DNA from: Antedon mediterranea
Lineage: Eukaryota; Echinodermata; Crinoidea; Comatulida; Antedonidae
Assembly: GCF_964355755.1 (NCBI RefSeq)
Contig: NC_092675.1
Span: forward strand, 8,528,312-8,592,311
Reading direction: 5' to 3'
DNA: 64,000 nt
Under the pieces are notes generated by a model. That model was not told the DNA's origin. It saw nothing but the letters and a program-made list of their open reading frames with translations, and searched no databases. Of this stretch, positions 55,455 through 64,000 are shown one piece after another; within the stretch, counting starts at the first letter, position 1, and each line of letters begins with the position of its first letter. Both the position numbers and the translations under genes were made by a program.

Positions 55455-56717
55455 TCAATTCAGTGGCATTTTAAATTGAAATTCCGAAGTATATAGAGAC
55501 AGCTTAACAAATACAGAACAGCAAATAATAAATAATAACAATCCGTATCTCATTGTTTGAATTAGTAAATCAATTAAAAATATTCTTATAACTTTCCAAC
55601 ATATTAATGAGTAGGTGATCCTTTTAGAATTGAACAGATCCTTGTGTCTAAAAGAAAGTTGGAAGAAAGAATGTTTGGATGAGAGAAAGGTGCGCGTTTT
55701 GTGTGTAGAGGAACTGTTTGCAATTGTGCCCGGCAGACCCAGCAGCCTATTGGCCTTTAACAAAAAAATCACAATAGGAATTGACACTTTCAATACCAAC
55801 CTCTTGAACAGAGTAGGAAAAAATAATAGGTTTTTTCTTAAGGAAGCAGGAAAGGCATTTCTTAGACCTCAGGGACATTTTCCAGTCACAGACCAAACCA
55901 TCCAGTTTATCCAGATCCTCCTGAAAGGCAATGGAATCCTCGATGGTGATAATGATTTATAAATCTTGAGGTCATCAGCGAAGACAAGGCAGTTGGAATT
56001 TGGAAAAATATTAGGAATTTCGTTTACAAACACATTAAATAGTAAGGGGTCGAGAATAGAACCTTGAGGTACGCCACATTGAAACATTAGAGGATTTGAT
56101 ATAGCTCTATCGATAACAACTCTATGCAGTCTACCATCAAGATAACTAGTGATGGTATGGACACATAATCGGATTACCGGATGATACCCCAACCAAACAA
56201 ACAATGAAGGAAACTAACAGAAAAGTAAAACGACCCGTAGGAAGACCAAGAAATAACTGTATGAACCAAATAAATAATATAATAATAAATAATAACAAAC
56301 CATCCTGCCATAAACAGACACAAATGGAAACAAATTGTGGAAAGAAAGCGTAATGTCGGAAGACGGAAAACGTTCAGAAAAAGAAGATGCTAAATAATGA
56401 TGGGATAATTTATCAAATGCTTTACTAAAGTCAGTGTAGATTATATCAGTACACTGCTTTTTTGTTTCAATAGCTTCATACACGGTAGAGAGGAGCGTGG
56501 CAAGATTTGTTTTGCACGATCTACCGGGCATGAAACCATGGGATAATGGGAGATACATGACGTAGTAATTGCTTGTTAACAATTCTTTCACGAATTTTAG
56601 GGATTGTAGGGATATTGATCTGTAATTTGAACTTTTAATTTGGAGCCATTTTTGTGTATTGGGACGATATTGGAAATTGTCCACATGTTTGGAAAGCACC
56701 AGATGAGATGGAAACAT
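55455..56717 (-). pseudogene. Broken non-LTR retrotransposon reverse transcriptase
   Basis: Read on the minus strand from 56,717: SSNYRSISLQSLKFVKELL, HGFMPGRSCKTNLATLLSTV, IIYTDFSKAFDKLSHHYL. After about 130 bp of AT-rich interruption (56,205-56,340) it continues TSYLDGRLHRVVID, CGVPQGSILDPLLFNVFVNE and CLVFADDLKIYKSL, the FADD-type catalytic box, then ends at WSVTGKCP. The C-terminal part to 55,455 is decayed. It differs from the LINE at 32,745 (MPGRSC and FADD rather than FHSTET and YADD), so it is another family. Plus-strand open frames here are antisense shadows. Confidence 0.85.
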
Positions 56718-56759
56718 TACAAATATTTGTAATGGGTGAAGATAAGGTACAAGAACAAA

Positions 56760-58080
56760 ATTTAAGAATATGAATACTAATTGGAACTTTCAACTGCCTT
56801 ATCAACACTGATGGACCTCAAGAGATGTTCGCATTTGCGTAAAAAGATGACATTCTCTTCGTGACAAACATGTTACTAGCACTACAATAACATTCTCAAT
56901 GAGTTCTTATAGCACACCTCCAGATTATGTAACGACTGAATAAAAGCACATAGACACGACTTTTGGGAGAGCTATATTTAACTTTGAATTCAACAAATCG
57001 AAACAATGAACAGCATTTAAACGACAGTAACAGCCCACCTAAATAGGAAAATAGATAAATTGAATTTAACATATTGAATTATAACATAACATGTAGTTCA
57101 TAGTAATTGATATCATAAAAAAACATACTAATACACAACATAAGGTATATAAGAATAAATAAGATAATAACTTAGTCAAATAAAATAAAATATGTTGTGA
57201 ACATTACAATTAGGCCTATTTATAACACAACAGCATTGACATAGTTTAGATTTAGCCAATGACTTACAGGATTTGTCCATTAAAGATTTACTTCTTGAAG
57301 TGAATGTACAATAATTTGTTATTAAGTATTTTCTACGAAATGTTATATAATTGCAAAATATATTATCATATGATAATTCTATTGTGACATGTATATAAAT
57401 ATCTGAATACATTCTTACTTAGTCCAACACATCTGCTCGTGTGAGGGCGGGCACCTATGATTCTGCACATTATTATTTGCGAGTGCTCACAAAATTAATC
57501 AATCGATATTATTGATCTTTGCCTTGATATTGTTGGTTTGGTTAAACACATATCGGTTGTCGTGTCCTGTGATTGGCGCTGCCCTGGGAAAACAGTTGCA
57601 ATAGTAGTGGTAGGTTTCTGTAAAAACAAAAGATTTGTTTATTATTCTATAGTTTTATAGCTAGCTAGGCTTAGCTAGGTAGAAAGAAGGCGTTTATAAA
57701 GTTACATCCAATTCCCCGGCCATCCAAGCTAGGCTTTATTTTAGAGTTATAGCGATGTTTCACGGAGCATTGTTTGGGTCATGGTCCTGGAGGTATAATA
57801 CCTCCATCCCCTAAGTTCCAACTCTACTACGACACCAAACAAACGGAACGGAACCAAACGGAAACAAACGAGGCTCAGAATGTTGCAAATTACCTACCAA
57901 ACGAGAGTAGATAATTGTTAATTAATTATAAAAACGTTATAGCAAAAATCAATCGAATTTATGTTAAAAACGATATTAGCAACAAAAACTGAAATCAAAC
58001 GAGAGTATCTATGGCACGCCTATAGTGCCTATAATAGGAGAACAATGAGTTCAAAATTGGTTCATAATTCACAACACAAA
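56760..58080. other. Region upstream of the ACSL exon, possible promoter
   Basis: No coding exon was seen. 57,420-57,800 is somewhat richer in GC and CpG than its surroundings and includes GATTGGCGCTGCCCTGGG and a GTAGGTTTCTG donor-like site at about 57,609. It could hold the 5'UTR exon that must precede the ACSL exon at 59,335 (inference). Confidence 0.3.
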
Positions 58081-58192
58081 TTAAAAACAAGAAATATTTC
58101 TTACAAAAAACGCTGCTCATTTGAATGTGTCATTTTATTGTCACACAATAGTTATTTTACCTGAAAAAAAATTAATTTAAAACAACAAATAC

Positions 58193-58746
58193 TTAAAGAT
58201 GTATTGTCCCTTTGACTAATTCCCAAAAAATTTTTTTTTTTTTATTTCGAAAAAAAGTGGGTCATTTTGAAGTATCATAATAGTTATTAACTTTCACATA
58301 AAATTAGTAAAAAAAAAAATAATTTAACCGAAATACAGATGTTTTTTTGTTCAAAAAATAACTTTGACTTCCAGTCAAAGTTTTCAATCAAAACATATCC
58401 CATAATGCAATGCACTTGTTTGGCTACTCTGTTTGCATAATCATAAAACTTCCTCGCGATCTGTGTGAAAACACCTTCTCAACCGTGATGAGTTGTAAAC
58501 AATCCTAATTAGCATCATGCATAATGCATACTCATGGTTTGAAATCTTTGTTTACTTTCGCTTGCGACGATTTCTCAGATGAAATGTAATCTAATTAATT
58601 TACCTGTTAATTACGTAAACTGTTGTTTTTGGCTCGAATTTTCGACTTAAAGTGAATAACTTTAATATTACTTTGGTATGGCCAATTTAAATTTAGAATA
58701 TTTTTTTTTTCCTTTTTTGTGTTTCAAGGGACAATACATCTTTAAA
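58193..58746. mobile_element. MITE family A, copy 2
   Basis: A 554-bp element with terminal inverted repeats TTAAAGATGTATTGTCCCTT and AAGGGACAATACATCTTTAA. It is the reverse complement counterpart of the copy at 11,290-11,808. It appears to be nested inside a family B-like element, since family B interior words (TCACACAATAGTTATTTTACCTGAAAA and TCTTTTTATATGTGAAA) flank it on each side. Confidence 0.85.
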
Positions 58747-58849
58747 TTGTCTGTCAGACAATTGTTTTGGGGTTTCTTTTCTCTTTTTATATGTGAAAAA
58801 ATATAATTTTTGTTTACAGAAGTGAATACTCAATTTCTGTCACTTTAGT

Positions 58850-59229
58850 TAATTTTATTGCCAAGGTCAAGTCTGGGGGTCACTTCATCACACTAGATAT
58901 TCCAAGTGTGAAGTATCATATTACAAACACAAACTTTAATGGACTGTTTTGATAATAATTCAATGAATATCTGACAGTGAATTACAGTCAAAAGTCAGTA
59001 TTATAGTCAAATGGGATAAATACCAGAAATGCTTTGAGATTTGTAATTTTAGCCTAATAGACTCTTTTCCAAGACGTTTTTTGGGTCTAGTAGCTGGAAT
59101 CTATAAATTATAGTGGAGTTTCCATTTTCGCAAAACTGTCGTCCTTAGATACTGTACTATATCTGCTGCTTGCTTTAGCTTCTGATTGAGTAGTCCTAAT
59201 GGGACGTAGCGGGCTAGAGCAGCAGCATG
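58850..59229 (+). repeat. ACSL upstream block, copy 1 of a direct duplication
   Basis: From AAGGTCAAGTCTGGGGGTCA to GACGTAGCGGGCT, this matches 63,690-64,000 closely, including AATGGACTGTTTTGATAATA and ATTATAGTGGAGTTTCCATT. It ends about 105 bp before the ACSL exon. A further matching stub (ATTTCTTACAAAAAACGCTG) lies at 58,088-58,113, on the other side of the inserted MITEs. Confidence 0.88.
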
Positions 59230-59334
59230 AAAAAAAAAATTAACATGAGCCGAAATATAAATATGCTTCCTCTGCTTTCATTATTTAATTGATTATATTT
59301 TGAATTTTTTTTATATCTTGGATGTTTGTTGCAG

Positions 59335-59490
59335 GCAATGTCTGTAGAAGATATCCTTAGTTTCCTTGGTAACAAGTCAACTGTTTTAGCAGTTGGTGCT
59401 GTTGCGTTGTCTTCATCTTATTACTTAGCTACAAGACCATCCCCTGTAAAGCCGGTCATTGACCTCAACAAACAGTCTTTAGTATTGGAG
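59335..59490 (+). CDS. ACSL: Long-chain-fatty-acid--CoA ligase, first coding exon
   Basis: The exon starts after TTTGTTGCAG; the ATG is at 59,338, and 51 codons run to GAG|GTAATT in phase 0. A short acidic start (MSVEDILSFLG) is followed by a membrane anchor (STVLAVGAVALSSSYYLATR) and PSPVKPVIDLNKQSLVLE. That last block matches the N-terminus of ACSL1/5/6 (TRPxPVxPxxDLNxQSxxxE), which ends at the same exon boundary. ACSL enzymes activate long-chain fatty acids to acyl-CoA on ER, mitochondrial outer and other membranes. The AMP-binding catalytic exons are not in the window, so they must lie beyond 64,000 if the gene is intact. Confidence 0.85.
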
Positions 59491-59851
59491 GTAATTAATA
59501 TTTTGTTTTGTCAAGTTTTATATTATAATGTATTTTATTTGAATTGACAGAGGACTCTTTAATAACAATTCTTTTTTAATGAAGACTTTAAAGATGGTTA
59601 ATAAAATAATGTAAGGTAGGCCTATAGTATGCATTTATTGGTTTTAGGGAGAGGTCGGGTGGTAATTACTTTGCAAATTCTGGCCAAAACCTGTCCGGCC
59701 GCACTCAATTTGGCTTCCAAAATTTATTTAGGCTATTTGTGTACTACATCTATTTATTCTTTTGTGTGCTTTTGTTTTACCATCTTCATGAACCCCATGA
59801 TGTTAATTAACTATGAATGACTTTACTGATAATTAATTAATTAAAATCCAC

Positions 59852-59979
59852 ATAAAGTAATATTTATATTAATATAACAATATTGAATTTAGGCAATATC
59901 AATCCTGTTCATGTGATAAAGTAATATTTATATTAATATAACAATATTGAATTTAGGCAATATCAATCCTGTTCATGTG
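59852..59979. repeat. Exact 64-bp tandem duplication
   Basis: Two consecutive copies beginning ATAAAGTAATATTTATATTA and ending CCTGTTCATGTG, with no visible mismatch. It is in the ACSL intron. Confidence 0.92.
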
Positions 59980-60409
59980 ATTTTGTGGCAGGCTAAAATT
60001 TATGTTATGTCTGTAGAATATTAGCCTGTGTTCTGGTAACATGTTATCATGCACATATGGTAGGATAGTATCTAATGCCTAATTTTGTTATTTTATTTCT
60101 TTAAATGAAGGTCTGGAATTTTAAACCACTAAAAACAGAAAGAATTTCACGATTAGATTTGTATCAGGCACTAAAGTAACAATAATTGACCACTAATGTA
60201 AAACTAATATTACCTACTAATAATAAAATAAACCACTATTGCAAAATCTTAACCAACAACAACAGTTTAAACACTAACAAACAAACTATTCATTTAAACT
60301 AAAATTTAACATTCAAGAGAAAAAAAGAGGGAATTGATAGGGAAACAAGGCTTGCCGGTACGGGGCGCCGTATGGGACAAAGCTAATTTTGTCGAAATAT
60401 TACAATTTT

Positions 60410-60705
60410 GTAATTCATTTTGTATTGACAAAATTCATTTTGTGTTGACAAAATTTATTCTGTGTGGACAAAATTAATTTTGTCTTGACAAAATTCATTT
60501 TGTCTTGACAAAATTAATTCTGTGTAGACAAAATTAATTCTGTGTTGACAAAATTCATTTTGTGGCGACAAAATGTATTCTGTGTAGACAAAATTTATTC
60601 TGTGTAGACAAAATTCATTCTGTGTAGACAAAATTCATTCTGTGTAGACAAAATTCATTTTGTTGCAACAAAATTTATTTTGTCGCGACAAAATAAATTT
60701 TGTTA
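60410..60705. repeat. Left-arm tandem units (ACAAAATTCATTTTGTG)
   Basis: About 16 units of a short palindromic word (AAAATTNATTTTGT or ...CTGTGT) separated by GACA/TAGACA. Units vary between TTTTGTG and TTCTGTGTAG. Confidence 0.9.
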
Positions 60706-61778
60706 GCCGAGCCTACTCAAGCGTGGGACAAAACGTTTTAACATTTAAATTAGAAGGCGGCGTTGTTATTGGAAACTCGAAGATTGACAGTTATAGGCCT
60801 ACGATCAAACAGCTCGCGAATATCATTTTACGACCTCCTCTACACCGGTGAACTTGAATACTTTGCGTCGAGTATAAGTACAGTTTATACTGACGTATAA
60901 CAATATTATTGTATACTTAAAATTAATTCCGATTCAGCAAAACGGAACACGTAGCCCTCCCGGGTAGCCCTATGCCTACCAATTTTGGTAATAAATATTA
61001 AAGATGGTTGAAGATTTATATCGATACCGATAATATTGATAAAGAAAATGACAACACTATTTACGATAACATCTGATAAGTTGAGTAGTAATGAAATGAT
61101 TTTAGTTAATACATTTATTTTAATATAATAGTTAGTATAGGCCTATTTATTCTTATGGGAATTGCGTCGTCTATATAGGCCTACCAAGTTTATTTGATAG
61201 GAATACTAAATTGCTAATAGGCCTAACTCAGGGGAACAAAACTATGATATATCTCTTAAGACATATATTAATTGTCTCTAATTGGAATAATAGAGATATC
61301 TTTATTGAAAAGATATCTTGGTTATAACAGGGATATATCTCTATTGGAACCTAAGATCTATATTTTAAACTAACTACATCTATTAAAAACTAAGATATTT
61401 TAGTTGCCTAAATAAATGACAGTTTGGTACGCCATGATTATGATATTGCAAATTGCATATTATTATATATTTACACCCTCGAAAGATATAATTCAACTTT
61501 GACCAAATAGTTATATGGGTGTTCACACAACTGACATATGGCGCCACTCAAGTATCCATTCCCATGGCAGTGTATATAATCTTTCCACCTTCTCCATGAT
61601 TGATTTTATTTATTATACATTGCTAATTGCAAATAATTGTTTATAGGTTTACATTGTTCTTTGTACTTTTAATGTACGTATTCAGTCTTTGCCTGGCTTG
61701 ATAAGATTGATGTTAAATAAAAATGCATTTTCCACTAATAAAATATGGAATTGTATCGAGAAAGTATTGTAATTTCGG

Positions 61779-62010
61779 GCAGAATGGTTTTCGGTCTGGA
61801 AAGGTCATTATTACACTGTCTGGGGTGTTGATATTTATACATCAAATGTTCGAATCGAATCGAATAGCCCCATTATTGAAGCTTTACCTGAAGAGGTCCT
61901 AGACAACTTGCGTAATCTTGGAGAAGCCCAGACCCTCAGTCAAACCAGAATGGTTTTCGGTCTGGAAAGGTCATTATTACACTGTCTGGGGTGTTGATAT
62001 TTATACATTG
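61779..62010. repeat. 60-bp direct repeat in the foldback core
   Basis: CAGAATGGTTTTCGGTCTGG and the next 40 bp occur at 61,780-61,840 and again at 61,948-62,008, nearly identical. The spacer is about 108 bp. Confidence 0.9.
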
Positions 62011-62226
62011 AATGTTTTATGGCCAATCAGTCCTGAACCTAGCCAACGTAGGCTACCTGGCCTACTTACTACTGTAGGTTAAAGGTTATTAGGTTTCGCA
62101 GGGTGGATGACTGTTATAATAAAACTAACGTGAGCAATCTTTTGTAGTCAGTTCTTTAAATTTTTTTTTTCAAATAACGGACAGCTAGCTTTCAGCATCA
62201 TTATTTCTGCAATGATTATTATTATC

Positions 62227-62576
62227 TTAAAGATATATTGTCACATGAAAAAAATGTTTTTTTAAATCTTTTTGTTGAATATGTTATTTTAATGTCACAT
62301 AATAGTTATTCACTTTCACAAAAAATTGGGTCTGAAAAAAAATTATTTACCTGAAAAAACTGTAATTTAAAGCAAAAAATGGTCAAATTGTCTGGAAGCC
62401 AATGAGTTTTTGGGTAATTTAACTGTTTATTTTGTCTTTTTATATGTGAAATAATTTTCCCCCGTTCTTTTTTCTTATGGAAGTGAACAACTTCATTAAA
62501 ACTGCATAATTGCCTATTCAAACTCGATTTTAAAAATCTTTATTTTTTATGATTTTGGGAGACAATACATCTTTAA
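62227..62576. mobile_element. MITE family B inside the foldback element
   Basis: 350 bp with inverted ends TTAAAGATATATTGTC and GACAATACATCTTTAA. It shares ends with family A but has a different interior (TTTATATGTGAAATAATTTT; TTATTTACCTGAAAAAACTG). Confidence 0.75.
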
Positions 62577-63035
62577 TTTTAAAATAAAGTATATACATTT
62601 TATAAAATTAATAAATAATATTAATAAGCCCCATTACTACAATTTTACTTAAGTAATAAGCAGGGCTCTATAAAAACCATTTTCCGATTTTTTAATATAG
62701 AATACATTATAATAATAATTATTACTGACGACGTAGATATTAAATTGTCAAGTATGAATACTGATCATATCTGATATTTTCAGGGGTCCCTGATATTATA
62801 AAATAGATTAATATGATAGCAATAGAGACGGAGGCATGCTCAGCCATAATAACTGAACCAATAACAAATGTCAAAGATTCGCGCGCTATCATCATTTATA
62901 GCTTCACCCTGTCTTGCCCTTTTCACGTTTAAACTCCGCCTTCTAATTTAAATGTTAAAACCGAGCCTACTCAAGCGTGGGACAAAATGTTTTAAAAAAC
63001 GTTTTGTCCCACGCTTGAGTAGGTTTGGCTAACAA

Positions 63036-63538
63036 AATTCATTTTGTCGCGACAAAATGAATTTTGTCTACACAGAATTAATTTTGTCTACACAGAATGA
63101 ATTTTGTCTACACAGAATAAATTTTGTCTACACAGAAAACATTTTGTCGCCACAAAATGAATTTTGTCATTACAGAATGAATTTTGTCTACACAGAATTA
63201 ATTTTGTCCACACAGAATTAGTTTTATCCACACAGAATTAATTTTGTCCACACAGAATGAATTTTGTCTACACAAAATGAATTTTGTCGTTACAGAATGA
63301 ATTTTGTCGCCACAAAATGAATTTTGTCGCCACAAAATGAATTTTGTCGTTACAGAATGAATTTTGTCTACACGGAATTAATTTTGTCAACACAGAATTA
63401 ATTTTGTCTACACAGAATGAATTTTGTTTACACAGAATTAATTTTCTCGAGACAAAATGAATTTTGTCCACACAGAATAAATTTTGTCAACACAAAATGA
63501 ATTTTGTATTGACAAAATTAATTATGTGTAGACAAAAT
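63036..63538. repeat. Right-arm tandem units (inverted counterpart)
   Basis: About 28 units of GAATTTTGTCTACACAGAAT type, the reverse complement of the left-arm units. The minus-strand open frame at 63,268-63,471 is a repeat translation, because the unit is often 18 or 21 nt long. Confidence 0.9.
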
Positions 63539-63639
63539 TGTAATATTTCGACAATTTATTATCAGTGGGAGAATAGTTCAATTTACACAGTAAAATCTCT
63601 ATTATTTTATACACAATTGTTGTAAATAGAGAGGCATTT

Positions 63640-64000
63640 TTAACAAGAATATTTCTTACAAAAAACGCTGCTCGCTTATTGTTATTGCTAAGGTCAAGTC
63701 TGGGGGTCACTTCATCACGCCTAGATACTTCAAGTATCCTATTACAAACAAAAACTTCAATGGACTGTTTTGATAATAATTCAATGATTATCTGACAGCG
63801 AATTATATCATGGGACTCATAAATACCAGAATGCTTTGGGATTTGTCGTTAGACTCTTTTCTCAGCCGTTTTTGGATTCAACAGGTGGTACCAATAAATT
63901 ATAGTGGAGTTTCCATTTTAACAAAAATGTCAAAGTGTAGTACTATAAAGCTGCTTGATTTCATCTAATGAAAGAGTCATCTCGTGTGACGTAGCGGGCT
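63640..64000 (+). repeat. ACSL upstream block, copy 2, cut by the window end
   Basis: Matches 58,088-58,113 joined directly to 58,850-59,229, without the intervening roughly 735 bp of MITE sequence. The window ends exactly at the GACGTAGCGGGCT word that lies about 110 bp before the ACSL exon in copy 1. Confidence 0.85.

Larger units (their letters stand above)
60389..63554. mobile_element. Foldback-type element with long inverted arms of tandem subrepeats
   Basis: The outer ends are TTGTCGAAATATTACAATTT and its reverse complement. The left arm (60,389-60,757) has tandem 16-20 bp units of ACAAAATTCATTCTGTGTAG type. It then has AGCCTACTCAAGCGTGGGAC and AACATTTAAATTAGAAGGCGG. The right arm (62,935-63,554) is the inverted equivalent with more units. 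The 2.2-kb middle has no coding frame. Long inverted repeats made of tandem subrepeats define foldback elements such as Drosophila FB and Galileo. It lies in the ACSL intron. Confidence 0.82.

Noticed and set aside
55615-55962. 115-codon plus-strand frame
   Set aside because: Its reverse strand encodes the tail of a non-LTR reverse transcriptase (FADD box and onwards), so it is a shadow.
63268-63471. 67-codon frame with KIHFV repeats
   Set aside because: It is a translation of the tandem units in the right arm of the foldback element.

Overview
The window is AT-rich animal nuclear DNA: coding exons are short, GT-AG splice sites are clear, and the introns are full of transposons and satellites. 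The gene content (SERINC, ADAMTSL5-like, ACSL, secreted EGF-repeat protein), the abundance of the TAGGCCTA word and the mix of FLYWCH/MULE, Ty3, CR1/Jockey-like and tRNA-SINE elements suggest an invertebrate deuterostome. An echinoderm such as a crinoid is my best guess, but this is inference and not a database result. Gene models below were built by reading splice sites and codon phase by eye. Exon ends join in phase throughout the two main genes.

Layout. 1-3,154 (minus): 5' part of a secreted EGF-repeat gene, with a signal peptide and three EGF exons; it continues off the left edge. 3,155-10,982: no complete gene; it holds a tRNA-SINE-like stretch, tandem repeats, a hAT-type MITE with its target duplication, and one orphan exon. 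10,983-20,850 (minus): a nearly complete SERINC gene (11 coding exons, about 513 residues), lacking only the short N-terminal exon. 20,851-28,205: a TE-filled stretch with a broken FLYWCH/MULE transposase gene, a GC-rich decayed Ty3/gypsy element, a TAGGCC tract, a candidate first exon and a MITE carrying YY1-like motifs. 29,758-31,318: a G-rich minisatellite that switches strand. 32,129-46,967 (minus): a complete ADAMTSL5-like gene (12 coding exons, 501 residues: signal peptide, TSP1, cysteine-rich region, spacer, NTR). Its introns contain a LINE, a SINE with a 14-bp target duplication, a CpG-rich MITE-like element and a 3.3-kb array of a 73-bp satellite. 46,980-55,450: no recognisable gene. 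55,455-56,717 (minus): a broken non-LTR reverse transcriptase. 59,335-59,490 (plus): the first coding exon of a long-chain acyl-CoA synthetase (ACSL1/5/6 type) gene that runs rightward. 60,389-63,554: a foldback-type element whose long inverted arms are built of tandem subrepeats. 63,640-64,000: a second copy of the region upstream of the ACSL exon.

The host genes do not form a pathway. SERINC and ACSL both relate to membrane lipid; the ADAMTSL5-like and EGF proteins are secreted. The most unusual content is structural: the foldback element beside a duplicated ACSL 5' region with a MITE-free counterpart, the strand-switching minisatellite, the intronic satellite, and perfect hairpins.
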